From NCBI GenBank assembly GCA_007127335.1, contig SKZO01000068.1:1-35865 (forward strand): 35,865 nucleotides of DNA, written 5' to 3'. Source of the stretch: Spirochaetales bacterium (GTDB lineage: Bacteria; Spirochaetota; Spirochaetia; DSM-27196; SLST01). A program made the translations under genes and the position numbers. Position 1 is the first letter of the stretch; each line of letters starts with the position of its first letter. This document shows, in pieces, positions 16,541-25,700 of the stretch. The notes below the pieces were generated by a model that searched no databases, was not told where the DNA came from, and was given only the letters and a program-made list of their open reading frames with translations.

Positions 16541-17437
16541 CTACCCTCCGAACCGACGCCAGCGCCCGGGCGACACTCCGGTATACTCTCTGAAGACCCG
16601 CGAAAGGTGGAACTGGTCGGTGAAGCCGAACCGCTCGGCGATCGCCTTCAGGGGAAGCTCCGAACCGGCGAGGTCGTGCTTGACGGCATTCACCTTGAGC
16701 GCCATGAAGTACCGGTACGGAGAGGTGCCGACACGGGCGCGGAACCTGCGTCTGAACGTCGTCTCGCTGAACCCGCACTGCGCTGCGAGCCGGGGAAGGT
16801 CGACCCCGGCGGTCACAGCCGCCTGCATCACCCGGATCGCTCGGTCGACGCCGTCGAACCTGCCATGGAGCATCGGATCTTCGGTCCGGGCAATCCGCAC
16901 GACCAGTCTGAGCACCTCCGCGATGATCTCGACATGGGCGGCGGAATCATGGACCGACGCGAGATCGAGCAGACGTTCATAGGTCTCCGCGAGTTCCTCC
17001 GGGTGCGGCGAGCTGATGACCGGCCCCCGCCCCTCGAGACCGAGCAGGCGAACGGCGCGCTCGACCGAGTCTCCCCGCACACCCACCCAGTACTCGCGCC
17101 ACCCGGTGTCCGGATCGGGGTGGTAGCGATGCCAGGTTCCGGGCATGAGAACGAGGCAGGCGCCGGCGCCGACGCTCCGCTGCTCGCCTCGGCAGCCCTC
17201 GAACGACCCGCTCCCGTCGGCAATCAGGACGATCTGGAGCTCATCGAGCACGCGACCGTGGTCGCTCACGGCCCGGTACCTGTACGGATGGCGCAACTCG
17301 TCCGGCGGGTAGCGCTGCCCCGGACGGGTCCGCGACCGACCGGCGGTGACACACCAGCTCCCTATCTCGCGAACCGCCCGGGGAACGGTGAGGTAGTAGA
17401 TCCGGTTGCCGTCAGGTTGGTTGCCGTCGGACCGCAT
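16541..17437 (-). CDS. AraC-family transcriptional regulator
   Basis: A 298-residue regulator. The N-terminal part (about 50-130) is a cupin-like sugar-sensing domain with [13 protein letters not shown] and [10 protein letters not shown], seen in AraC_binding proteins. The C-terminal 100 residues form the double helix-turn-helix, including [39 protein letters not shown] and the closing VSPGRWRR. It is divergent from rhaA-rhaM, and the 79-base gap contains its own promoter and two direct repeats, so it probably senses L-rhamnose and controls the rha genes. A well-formed promoter ends six bases before the ATG and no ribosome site exists, suggesting a leaderless mRNA. Inducer identity is inferred from context. 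Confidence 0.88.
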   Translation of the reverse strand: MRSDGNQPDGNRIYYLTVPRAVREIGSWCVTAGRSRTRPGQRYPPDELRHPYRYRAVSDHGRVLDELQIVLIADGSGSFEGCRGEQRSVGAGACLVLMPGTWHRYHPDPDTGWREYWVGVRGDSVERAVRLLGLEGRGPVISSPHPEELAETYERLLDLASVHDSAAHVEIIAEVLRLVVRIARTEDPMLHGRFDGVDRAIRVMQAAVTAGVDLPRLAAQCGFSETTFRRRFRARVGTSPYRYFMALKVNAVKHDLAGSELPLKAIAERFGFTDQFHLSRVFREYTGVSPGRWRRFGG

Positions 17438-17443
17438 GACCGA

Positions 17444-17472
17444 ATTCTACATTTGCATCACCGATCTGTCCA
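17444..17472 (-). promoter_or_regulatory. sigma70-type promoter, leaderless, for the AraC regulator
   Basis: Minus-strand TGGACA (17467-17472), 17 bases, TAGAAT (17444-17449), then six bases to the ATG at 17435-17437. Each box differs from consensus by one base. Confidence 0.65.
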
Positions 17473-17498
17473 TTCACGGAAACCGCGAGGTGCGTCAC
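17454..17498 (+). repeat. direct repeat pair, candidate AraC-type operators
   Basis: TGCATCAC (17454-17461) and TGCGTCAC (17491-17498) are direct repeats matching at seven of eight bases, 37 bases apart. The first lies in the spacer of the araC-type promoter, the second over the -10 of the rhaA promoter candidate. AraC proteins often bind paired direct repeats. Confidence 0.35.
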
Positions 17499-17501
17499 AA
17501 T
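17473..17501 (+). promoter_or_regulatory. weak promoter candidate for rhaA-rhaM
   Basis: TTCACG (17473-17478), 17 bases, CACAAT (17496-17501). Both boxes are four of six to consensus, as expected for an activator-dependent promoter. The mRNA would begin near the GGAGGAA site at 17508-17514. Confidence 0.35.
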
Positions 17502-17516
17502 AGGTGCGGAGGAACC

Positions 17517-18785
17517 ATGGACAACGACACGATTTCGAAGAACTACGCTGACGCGCGCGAACAGTACGCGGACCTCGGCGTCGACACCGAAACCGCCCTC
17601 GAGCGGGCAGGGCAGATCGAAATATCCATCCACTGCTGGCAGGGCGACGACGTCACGGGATTCGAGGGCAGTGGACCGCTGACCGGTGGCATCCTGGCTA
17701 CGGGCAACTACCCGGGCAAGGCCCGGACGCCGGACGAGCTGCGGGCCGACTTCGAAGCCGCCTACCGGCTGATCCCCGGCACCCATCGCCTGAATCTCCA
17801 CGCGAGCTACCTCGAGCACGGTGGCACGCCGGTGGATCGCGACCGGATCGAGCCGGCGCACTTCCAGGGGTGGATCGACTGGGCCGGCGGTCTCGGCATC
17901 GGACTCGACTTCAACCCGACATTCTTCTCGCACCCGAAATCCGACGACGGTTTCACGCTCGCGCACCGCGACAAGACGATTCGCGACTTCTGGATCGAAC
18001 ACGGCAGGCGCTCCCGAGGGATCTCCGCGGAGATGGGCCGACGACTCAAGGGGCCGAGCATCAACAACTTCTGGATTCCCGACGGATGGAAGGATCAGCC
18101 GGCAGATCGGCTCATCCATCGCGAGTTGCTCGTGGAGTCGCTGGACGCGATCTTCGCGGAGGAGCTCGATCCGGCCCACACCCTCGACGCGGTCGAGAGC
18201 AAGCTGTTCGGCATCGCCTCTGAGGCGTACGTGGTCGGATCACATGAGTTCTACCTCGCCTACGCACAGTCGAGGAACAAGCTTCTCTGCATGGACGCTG
18301 GGCACTACCACCCGACCGAATCGATCGCTGAGAAGGTGAGCGCGCTCCTGCCGTTCTTCCCGCAGCTGCTGCTGCACGTCTCCCGACCCATTCGGTGGGA
18401 CAGCGATCACGTCGTCCTCTTCGACGACGAGACGCGGGCGATCATGCGCGAAATCACCCGAGCGCAGGCCTGGGAGAAGGTGTTCGTGGCGCTCGACTTC
18501 TTCGATGCGAGTATCAACCGGATCGAAGCCTGGGTAATCGGCACCCGGGCGGCTCTCAAGTCCGCGCTCTTCTCGCTGCTCGAACCGTCGAAGCTCGTCC
18601 GTCAGGCTGAAGAGGACGGTCGTCTTGGCGATCGGCTCGCCTTCCTGGAAGAAGCGAAGACACTGCCGTTCGGTGCGGTCTGGAACGAGTTCTGCCGCCG
18701 ACAGGATGTGCCGGCGGGTGCAGACTGGATCAGTGAGGTCGCCGAATACGAGCGTACGGTGCTCGCCGAACGCACGAAGGGATAG
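17517..18785 (+). CDS. rhaA: L-rhamnose isomerase
   Basis: A 422-residue TIM-barrel aldose-ketose isomerase converting L-rhamnose to L-rhamnulose with Mn2+ or other divalent metals. The alignment with E. coli RhaA (419 residues, from memory) is recognisable throughout: [13 protein letters not shown] near 34-46, [44 protein letters not shown] with metal-ligand Asp/His, and [11 protein letters not shown]. The ATG at 17517 is fixed by GGAGGAA three bases upstream; the track start at 17406 would run through the regulatory region. rhaM follows after ten bases. Rhamnulokinase and rhamnulose-1-phosphate aldolase, needed to finish the pathway, are not in the window. Confidence 0.96.
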   Translation: MDNDTISKNYADAREQYADLGVDTETALERAGQIEISIHCWQGDDVTGFEGSGPLTGGILATGNYPGKARTPDELRADFEAAYRLIPGTHRLNLHASYLEHGGTPVDRDRIEPAHFQGWIDWAGGLGIGLDFNPTFFSHPKSDDGFTLAHRDKTIRDFWIEHGRRSRGISAEMGRRLKGPSINNFWIPDGWKDQPADRLIHRELLVESLDAIFAEELDPAHTLDAVESKLFGIASEAYVVGSHEFYLAYAQSRNKLLCMDAGHYHPTESIAEKVSALLPFFPQLLLHVSRPIRWDSDHVVLFDDETRAIMREITRAQAWEKVFVALDFFDASINRIEAWVIGTRAALKSALFSLLEPSKLVRQAEEDGRLGDRLAFLEEAKTLPFGAVWNEFCRRQDVPAGADWISEVAEYERTVLAERTKG

Positions 18786-18795
18786 GGAGGAAACC

Positions 18796-19110
18796 GTGAC
18801 ACGAGTCGGATTCACGATGCAGCTGAAGCCGGGGAACGAGGCGGAGTACAAGGCGCGCCACGACGCTATCTGGCCTGAGCTCTCGCGCGAGCTCGCGGCG
18901 AGAGGCGTGCGCGACTACACGATCTTCCTCGACGAGGCCACGGGCGTGCTCTTCGCCTTCCAGCGCCTCACGGGGACGAACACGGCCGACGAGCTCCCCC
19001 GTACCGCCGTGATGAAGAAGTGGTGGGACCACATGGCGGACCTGATGGAGGTCAACCCGGACAACTCGCCGGTCATCAAGCCGTTGACGGAGGTCTTCCA
19101 CCTCGATTGA
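18796..19110 (+). CDS. rhaM: L-rhamnose mutarotase
   Basis: A 104-residue ferredoxin-like protein, the same length as E. coli RhaM, that interconverts alpha- and beta-L-rhamnose so the isomerase receives its preferred anomer. GFTMQLKPGNEAEYKARHD at the N-terminus supplies the active-site histidine (H20 region), and KKWWDHMADLMEVN near the C-terminus is the other family signature. The start is a GTG at 18796-18798 with a strong GGGAGGAAA site directly upstream; an ATG-initiated longer frame would overlap rhaA by 160 bases and has no support. It lies ten bases after rhaA and is certainly cotranscribed with it. Confidence 0.94.
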   Translation: MTRVGFTMQLKPGNEAEYKARHDAIWPELSRELAARGVRDYTIFLDEATGVLFAFQRLTGTNTADELPRTAVMKKWWDHMADLMEVNPDNSPVIKPLTEVFHLD

Positions 19111-19134
19111 GACCGTGCCCCGGCAGGCAGACCA

Positions 19135-19163
19135 TTGACGTGCCGGCGCAGCGCCGCTACGCT
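19135..19163 (+). promoter_or_regulatory. promoter candidate for fucU-rph with palindrome in spacer
   Basis: TTGACG (19135-19140), 17 bases, TACGCT (19158-19163). The spacer contains a perfect 13-base palindrome, CGGCGCAGCGCCG (19144-19156), which could be an operator blocking this promoter or simply a GC-rich hairpin. A ribosome site GGAGG follows at 19174-19178. Confidence 0.45.
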
Positions 19164-19184
19164 CTGCGGTGACTGGAGGTGCGC

Positions 19185-19619
19185 ATGCTGAAGGGAGTAC
19201 CGGCGATACTGAGTCCTGAGCTCCTCAAGGTTCTGATGGAGATGGGCCACGGGGACGAGCTGGTGATCGGAGACGGAAACTTTCCGGCGGCGTCGATGGC
19301 GCAGCGCCTCCTGCGGTGCGACGGGCATGAGGTACCGGCGCTGCTCGACGCGGTGCTGCGGTTCTACCCGCTCGACACCTTCGTGGATGCCCCGGTCGCG
19401 CTCATGGAAGTGGTCCCCGGCGACGATACCAGGCCGGCGATCTGGGAAACGTACCGGAACATCGTCGAGAAGCGGTCGCCGGAGGCAGCGGGGATCGAGT
19501 TCGTCGAGCGGTTTGCCTTCTACGACCGCGCCCGTACGGCCTACGCGATCGTGGCGACGGGGGAATCTGCCCTGTACGCGAACATCATCCTCAAGAAAGG
19601 GGTGGTGGTAGACACGTGA
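19185..19619 (+). CDS. fucU: RbsD/FucU-family sugar mutarotase
   Basis: A 144-residue mutarotase of the RbsD/FucU family, which equilibrates the anomers of L-fucose, ribose or similar sugars. MLKGVPAILSPELLKVLMEMGHGDELVIGDGNFP is split here into its two family signatures: LSPELLKVLMEMGHGDE with the catalytic His (H22), and IGDGNFP. ERFAFYDRARTAYAIVATGE near the C-terminus holds the conserved Tyr and Arg of FucU. The ATG at 19185 is six bases after GGAGG. No fucose gene lies nearby, but rhaA-rhaM just upstream suggests a general 6-deoxysugar role. The stop overlaps the GTG start of rph, which is unusual for a mutarotase gene. Confidence 0.9.
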   Translation: MLKGVPAILSPELLKVLMEMGHGDELVIGDGNFPAASMAQRLLRCDGHEVPALLDAVLRFYPLDTFVDAPVALMEVVPGDDTRPAIWETYRNIVEKRSPEAAGIEFVERFAFYDRARTAYAIVATGESALYANIILKKGVVVDT

Positions 19620-20302
19620 GGCGACTCGAGTTTAAACGCAGGGCGCTGCGTAACCCGTCCGGCTCATGCCTCGTGGGGTTCGGCCTGACGCAGGTTCTCT
19701 GCTCGGCCACGATCGAGAAGGGTGTGCCGCCCTTCCTGCGCGACACGGGACAGGGGTGGATCACCGCTGAGTACTCGATGCTGCCCGGCAGCACGCCGGG
19801 CGGACGCAAACGACGGGAGATCGGCAAACGCGACGGACGCAGCACGGAGATCCAGCGGCTGATCGGCCGCAGCCTTCGCGCGGCGGTGGACATGACCCGG
19901 CTCGGCGAAGTGACGATCACCATTGACTGCGACGTCATAGAGGCGGACGGCGGTACCCGGACCGCATCGATCTCCGGAGGCTGGGTCGCCCTCTACGACG
20001 CGCTGACCGTGCTTGCGACGGAGCAGGGACGCCCCGGCCCGGAACACTATCTGATCGGTCAGGTTGCGGCAATCAGCGTCGGCATCGTCGACGGGAAGAT
20101 CGCCTGCGATCTCGATTACGATCACGACTCCCGTGCGGATGTGGACATGAACGTCGTGCGGCGGGACGGGTCGCTCGTTGAGGTACAGGGTACCGGAGAA
20201 AACGGATCCTTCACGCGCGCCCAGCTCAACGAACTGCTCGACGCCGCCGACGCCGGGATCGACGAGATCATGGCGGCGCAACGGGCGGTCCTCCAGGAAT
20301 AG
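19616..20302 (+). CDS. rph: ribonuclease PH
   Basis: Phosphorolytic 3'-exoribonuclease of 228 residues that trims tRNA 3' ends. Conserved features include LVGFGLTQVLCSATIE near the N-terminus, GWITAEYSMLPGST, the phosphate-binding RDGRSTEIQRLIGRSLRA, DCDVIEADGGTRTA and the catalytic aspartates in DYDHDSRADVDMN. It starts about ten residues later than E. coli RNase PH (238 residues) and lacks the usual R-x-x-R-x-x-L leader; no better start is visible. The GTG (19616-19618) overlaps the fucU stop as GTGA, so expression is tied to the sugar mutarotase. It ends three bases from the convergent ATPase gene. Confidence 0.93.
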   Translation: MRRLEFKRRALRNPSGSCLVGFGLTQVLCSATIEKGVPPFLRDTGQGWITAEYSMLPGSTPGGRKRREIGKRDGRSTEIQRLIGRSLRAAVDMTRLGEVTITIDCDVIEADGGTRTASISGGWVALYDALTVLATEQGRPGPEHYLIGQVAAISVGIVDGKIACDLDYDHDSRADVDMNVVRRDGSLVEVQGTGENGSFTRAQLNELLDAADAGIDEIMAAQRAVLQE

Positions 20303-20305
20303 CGG

Positions 20306-21934
20306 CTACCGCCTCGACACCTGACCAAGCACGTTCTTCGCGCCTTCCTCGATCGCGCGGCCGGCCTGGTTGTAGCGGAACCCGACATAGATCCCGAGCC
20401 CGGCGTGCAACGAGTCGTGCAGCACATGGGTCAGGAGCTTGAGATAGGCATTGCGGTTGACGCTTCCATCACGCGCGCGAAGCACGATCCCTCCCCATCC
20501 GGCGGCGTCCACGAGTCGGTTGATCTGATGGACGAGCACCGGATAGAGCTTGCGCACGAGCGTGAAATAGCGACGGTGGTAGGTGTCGTTGCGTTCGATC
20601 AGATTCCGTATCTGGTGACGCCGGTCGCGGACGATGCGCCCGTCCTCGCTCCGTCTCGGGATGACGGCCGCGATGAGCGAGCGGACCTGAGGCGCCGCCG
20701 AGATGAGCAGGACCGCGAGGTAGCACAGCAGGATACCGCCGAGGTTCCGTTCGAACGGCGTCACCGCGTGAGTGTCGACCGCGTCGATCAGCCGACGCAC
20801 GGCCGCGGCGGCCCGGGTGATCGGGCGCCGATCGCCCTGGCCGGTCGCAAAGAGGCGCTGCTGGTCGACGACCTGCTCTGCGGCGCGCTCGATCGCGAAC
20901 ACCGCCTCGCGGAGCGGGACGGTCAGTGGGTGGTCTGCATAGCGATGCACGAACGAATCCACGGCCGCGGCGTCAAACACGCCGTTCGGGTCCCCCGACG
21001 TCGCGGCCGCGGCGGGGGCGCCGTCCTGCCCGGTGAGATACCGGACAGCCTCCTGCGACAGCTCATCCGGCGAAGGCCGCCCCGGATGAGCGCTCAGGTA
21101 GTAGCGCAGCTGGTTCGCCGCGCCGCCGAGCGCGCCACCGGGCTCGATCCCGGCGATCACCGCCTTGTGGAGCATCTGCGTCGCGTCGAGCAGCTTCCCG
21201 AGCACGTGCCCCTCGAACGCGAGCGTCTGCTGCAGGAGATTCAGCGACGGGTCGTCGGGGATGATCGCGACGTGAGAGACCGCGGCGGCGCGGGGGTCTA
21301 TCCGCAGCTCGTCGTCGACGTACCGGTTGTAGTTCCCGATCACATCCACAGGGTTGAAACCGCCCGGCATCGTCTCCCGGTGGCGGTTATGCCAGAACAG
21401 GACCGGCAGATCGGGTCGTATCTCGCGCGCGACCCGGACGTATCCGCCGGCGGACACATGCGACGTGGGCTCGGGATTGGTGACGATGATCAGGGCACCG
21501 ACAAAGGGCAGAAAGGCGAGGTTCTCGTCCCTGCCGATTCCCGCGGGCATGTCACAGATCACCAGGTCGTACCGGGCAAGTAAGTCGGACCGGTTCCGCT
21601 CGAAGAGCGCCGCACGAAGGCGTGCGCTCTCCCCGCGCTCGAGCTTGGGCCGTGGAAAGAGCAGATCGACGTTGCGAAACAGCGGAACGGTCTGATCCGC
21701 GAGCGACGAGGTATCGCGGGTGACCCGCTCGGCCACGCGAACGAGATCCCGCGTGGGCACGTCGAGGATGGTCGCGACGTTCGACAGTGGGTCAAGGTCG
21801 ACGATCCCGACGCGCCGCCCACTTTTCGCCGCGACGATCGCGAGATTGACGGTCGTCGTCGACTTACCGACGCCGCCCTTGCCTGATCCAACTGCGAGCA
21901 CCCGTGCCTGAAGCGATTGTGTTGCGGTAGCCAT
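20306..21934 (-). CDS. MinD/ParA-like ATPase with long C-terminal extension
   Basis: A 542-residue P-loop protein. Residues 10-260 form a MinD/FlhG/ParA-type domain: deviant Walker A GSGKGGVGKST at 16-26, DLDPLSN at 47-52 (Walker A' region) and DLVICDMPAGIGRDE at 123-137 (Walker B). These proteins dimerise on ATP and position cargo on membranes or DNA. The second half is not part of any MinD I know. It includes an Ala-rich linker (about 303-325), a hydrophobic segment at about 398-426 that could insert in the membrane, and a basic C-terminus. A fused membrane anchor would replace the usual amphipathic targeting helix. It is convergent with rph at three bases. A weak promoter lies seven bases before the ATG without a ribosome site. 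Confidence 0.82.
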   Translation of the reverse strand: MATATQSLQARVLAVGSGKGGVGKSTTTVNLAIVAAKSGRRVGIVDLDPLSNVATILDVPTRDLVRVAERVTRDTSSLADQTVPLFRNVDLLFPRPKLERGESARLRAALFERNRSDLLARYDLVICDMPAGIGRDENLAFLPFVGALIIVTNPEPTSHVSAGGYVRVAREIRPDLPVLFWHNRHRETMPGGFNPVDVIGNYNRYVDDELRIDPRAAAVSHVAIIPDDPSLNLLQQTLAFEGHVLGKLLDATQMLHKAVIAGIEPGGALGGAANQLRYYLSAHPGRPSPDELSQEAVRYLTGQDGAPAAAATSGDPNGVFDAAAVDSFVHRYADHPLTVPLREAVFAIERAAEQVVDQQRLFATGQGDRRPITRAAAAVRRLIDAVDTHAVTPFERNLGGILLCYLAVLLISAAPQVRSLIAAVIPRRSEDGRIVRDRRHQIRNLIERNDTYHRRYFTLVRKLYPVLVHQINRLVDAAGWGGIVLRARDGSVNRNAYLKLLTHVLHDSLHAGLGIYVGFRYNQAGRAIEEGAKNVLGQVSRR

Positions 21935-21941
21935 CGGGGTG

Positions 21942-21970
21942 ACTCTACCCTAGTCTCGGCTCTGCATGAA
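21942..21970 (-). promoter_or_regulatory. weak, possibly leaderless promoter candidate for the MinD-like gene
   Basis: Minus-strand TTCATG (21965-21970), 17 bases, TAGAGT (21942-21947), seven bases to the ATG. It overlaps the end of the upstream gene and has a poor -35, but the spacing repeats that of other genes here. Confidence 0.25.
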
Positions 21971-22654
21971 GAGCCAGGCGAGCAGGCGATCCTCTCGTCG
22001 CAGCGCCGCCCACCGATCGGGCTCCTGATCGCGGTATTCGGTATACCGGACGGTCGATCCGACCGCCCAGAGCGCGCCTACCGTCGCGCGCACCGCCTCA
22101 ACCGGCACCCGATCGCTCTCGGCATCCTGGAATACCCAGATCGGTACGCCGGCGATCCGGTCCGCGCGGCCGGAACCTGCGAGCCCGACCACCCGACCAT
22201 TTGCCGCAACCGCGGCGGCATAGTCGTCAGGAGAGGATTCCAGCAGACGCCAGACGAGATCCGCGCCGCGCGCCTCGCCGACGAGATAGACCCGCCGCGG
22301 GTCGACGTCGCGGGAGGCACGCAGCCGCGCGATCGCCGAATGCACCTCGTCCGCGACGGCCGCGTTCGGCCTCGCCCCCTCAGCCTGAACGGTGAGCACG
22401 TAGACCGGATGGTACGCGCGCATCCGCCGCACATCAAAGATCTCGCCTACAGTCGGAAGCGGGTACGCATGGTCCCCAATCAGCACGAGCAACGGGACCG
22501 GTGCCGGCGATCGGGAGACCCCGAGAAACGAGAGTCGTTGCCGAAGCGTCACCGAATCGGCGCCCACGGCAGGATCCTGCGCAACGGCGATCCGACAGCA
22601 GGCGGCCTCAAGGACGAGCAGAAACAGAACGAGCGAGGCACGGCAGGGGCTCAC
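21950..22654 (-). CDS. secreted alpha/beta-hydrolase-like protein with lost catalytic triad
   Basis: About 234 residues from a GTG at 22652-22654. The first 26 residues form a signal peptide (hydrophobic core LVLFLLVLEAACC, cleavage after AVA). The mature part resembles the predicted-peptidase/PHB-depolymerase esterases: YPLPTVGEIFDV, DPRRVYLVGEARGADLVWRLL at the nucleophile elbow, PIWVFQDAESDRVPVEAVR and VRYTEYRDQEPDRWA near the C-terminus. The family elbow G-x-S-x-G reads GEARGA, so the serine is absent. The terminal His of the family (Y-T-E-Y...GH..W) is also replaced, leaving an inactive fold. The start is uncertain because no ribosome site is visible and the frame runs back to 22891 in the lacZ region. 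It ends 16 bases before the MinD-like gene. Confidence 0.6.
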   Translation of the reverse strand: MSPCRASLVLFLLVLEAACCRIAVAQDPAVGADSVTLRQRLSFLGVSRSPAPVPLLVLIGDHAYPLPTVGEIFDVRRMRAYHPVYVLTVQAEGARPNAAVADEVHSAIARLRASRDVDPRRVYLVGEARGADLVWRLLESSPDDYAAAVAANGRVVGLAGSGRADRIAGVPIWVFQDAESDRVPVEAVRATVGALWAVGSTVRYTEYRDQEPDRWAALRREDRLLAWLFMQSRD

Positions 22655-22710
22655 GGGGGGATGATGCGCGCGGTCGACGCGGCCGTCAAGGGCATGGGCG
22701 CTCGAGGCGG

Positions 22711-22739
22711 TTGCGCCGGACCGCGAGGCACGGTACGGT
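22711..22739 (+). promoter_or_regulatory. promoter candidate for the beta-galactosidase gene, apparently leaderless
   Basis: TTGCGC (22711-22716), 17 bases, TACGGT (22734-22739), then six bases to the ATG at 22746, which has no ribosome site. The boxes are modest, but the spacing matches other starts in the window. Confidence 0.4.
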
Positions 22740-22745
22740 ACCTGC

Positions 22746-25700
22746 ATGACACCCAAACCGTGGGAGCTGCCCGAACTCACCGGCATCAACCGTCTGCCTA
22801 TGACATCGTGCCTCATCCCCTTCCCCGACGAGAGGTCCGCGCTTGACGGAAAACGCGCCGACTCACCCTGGATGCAATCGTTGAACGGCACCTGGAGCTT
22901 CAGCCTCTACGACCGGCCGGAGGCGGTACCGACCGACGCGACCGATCGTGACTTCGACGAAAAGGCGGCCGGCTACCGCGAGATGCCCGTGCCGTCGAAC
23001 TGGACGCTGCAGGACACGGGTGATCTGCCTGTCTACACGAACGTCAAGATGCCCTTCGAGAACAATCCGCCCTTCGTGCCGCAGGAGAACCCGACCGGCG
23101 TCTATCGACGCAGTTTCGAGGTGCCGTCCGGCTGGACGGACCGACGCATTGTCGTGCACTTCGGCGGGGTGGAGAGTTACTACGAGCTCTTCGTCAACGG
23201 GTGCTTCGTCGGCATGGCGAAGGACACACGGCTGCCGAGTGAGTTCGACCTGACCGGCCTGGTACGTTCCGGTGGCAATACGATTGCGGTGAAGGTAGTC
23301 AGATGGAGCGACTCGAGCTACATCGAGGACCAGGACCAGTGGTGGATGGCGGGCATCTACCGCGACGTCTACCTCTACTCCACCGAGCCCGCCTTCATCG
23401 CCGACGTATTCGCACGCGCCGATTACGACGTTCAGGCGACGACGGGACGCCTGCGGGCGACCGCGCACTTCGCGTACGTACCGGTGAGCGACGACGATCC
23501 TTGCTCGCGAGGCGGCCCGGTTGAGCCGTACGAGATCAGGGGCACGCTCGTCGACCGCGAAGGCATGTCGTGCTGGAGCGGATCCGCGCGTGTCGACCCC
23601 TCGTTCCGGGTGGACGAGTACCGGGTGGAGCTTTCAGCCGATCTCCCGGGCGTTGATCCATGGTCGAGTGAAGAGCCGACGCTCTACCGACTTCTCCTCT
23701 CGCTCCACGGACCTGACGGACGGCAGATCGAAACACGATGCGTGCGCGTCGGTTTCCGCAGGGTGGAGATCCGCGACCGGGAGCTCCTGATCAACGGCCG
23801 TGCGGTCATGATCAAAGGCGTCAACCGGCACGAACACGACGACCGGCTCGGGAAGGTCATGACCCGCGAGCTCATGATCAGGGACATCAGGACCCTGAAG
23901 TCGTTCAACTTCAACGCGGTACGCACGAGCCACTATCCGGATACGATCGAGTGGTACGATCTGTGCGATGAGTACGGAATCTACCTCGTTGATGAGGCGG
24001 ACATCGAGGCACATGCAAACTACGATACGATCTGTCGCGATCCTCGCTGGGCGCGTGCGTTCGAGGAGCGGATGATGCGGATGGTGCTGCGTGACAGGAA
24101 CCATCCGTCGATCATCGCCTGGAGCGCGGGGAACGAGACCGGGCACGGTGAGAACCATGTCGCTGCGATCGAGAGGGTCCGTGCCTGCGATCCTTCACGG
24201 GTCATCCACCATGAGGGCGAGGTCAAGCAGCGCTGGACCCAGGGCGGAAACGCCTACACCGGGGGCTGCAATCGCTCGAACGATCTCATCAACCCCATGT
24301 ACCCCACCATCGAAAGCATCATCGAGCACGCCGCCAACAGTCGCGACCCGCGGCCTGTGATTCTCTGCGAGTACTCGCACGCGATGGGCAACAGCAACGG
24401 AAGCCTCGCCGAATACTGGGACGCGTTCGAGCGCTACCACGGGCTGCAGGGCGGTTTCATCTGGGAGTGGGTCGATCACGGCATTCTCCAGACTGACGGG
24501 AAAGGCCGCGAGTACTGGGCCTACGGCGGAGACTTTGGCGAATCGGTGCATGACTCGAACTTCGTCGCGGACGGTCTGGTGTGGCCGGATCGAAGCCCGC
24601 ACCCGGGCATCTACGAGTTCAAGAAGCTCGCGCAGCCGCTGGAGGTCGTGGCGCTCAGCGTCGCCGAAGGCCGCTTCGTCGTGCGGAGCAAGCACGACTT
24701 CGTGTGCCTCAACTGGCTCATCGGCACCTGGCGCCTTGAAGTCGAGGGAAGGCTCATCGAATCCGGGGAGCTGCCGCCGCTCGAGGTGCCGCCGGGGGGC
24801 GAGCTGCCGATCGCCGTGCAGTGGCGCAACCCGGATGCGCTCGAGGAGCCGGAGGCGCACGTGACGTTCTCGTTCACGACGCGCGAGGCAACAGCCTGGT
24901 GCGATGGGGGCCACGAGGTGGCCTGGGAACAGTTCGCCGCGAATCATCGCCCGCTCCCCGCGCCGATCGCACGCAGTTCGGGAACGGACGCGCCGGTGAT
25001 TCGCGTCGTTGGCGATGAGGCGCTTGCGATCGCCGCCGCCGATCGCACCGTGATCACCCGCGGACCGCGCCTCAACCTCTTCCGCGCGCCCACGGACAAC
25101 GACGGGATCCGCGGCTGGGCGGGCCAGGAGTCGAAACCGATGGGCCAGTGGCTCGCGGCGGGGTTCCACGAGCTCGAGCAGATCGACCGGAACGTCGATC
25201 GCACCACTACGGAAGCCGGCGAGCGCTTCGTGGAGACCGCGCGCTACGTCGGGCGCGACCGCGACGCCGCCATCTCCTTCTCGCAGACGATCACCAGTAT
25301 CAGTGCGCACGTGATGCGGTTCGACGTCGAGATCGACGTGCCGAGCTCTTTGCCGACGCTCCCCCGGATTGGCGTCGTGCTCGAAACGGCCCCGGGATTC
25401 GAGGCGCTTCGGTGGTTCGGACGGGGGCCACAGGAAAATCACATTGACCGACGAGCGGGGTATCGCGTCGGCCTGCACGAAGGCACCGTATCCGGGCAGT
25501 ACGTGCCCTACATCATGCCCCAGGAGAACGGCAGCAAGTGCGATGTGCGTTGGTTCGAGCTCTCCGACGGCAGCTGCGCGCTGCGGTTTCGGGCTGACGA
25601 GCAGTTCGAGTTCTCAGCGCATCACTTCACGCCGCATGACCTGTTCGCCTGTCGGCACACGTACGAGCTCGAGGATCGCAGGCGGCCCGAGACGATCGTC

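Noticed and set aside
24195-25478. A 427-residue minus-strand frame inside lacZ
   Set aside because: Shadow frame; lacZ is complete with both catalytic glutamates, and the frame has no domain signal.
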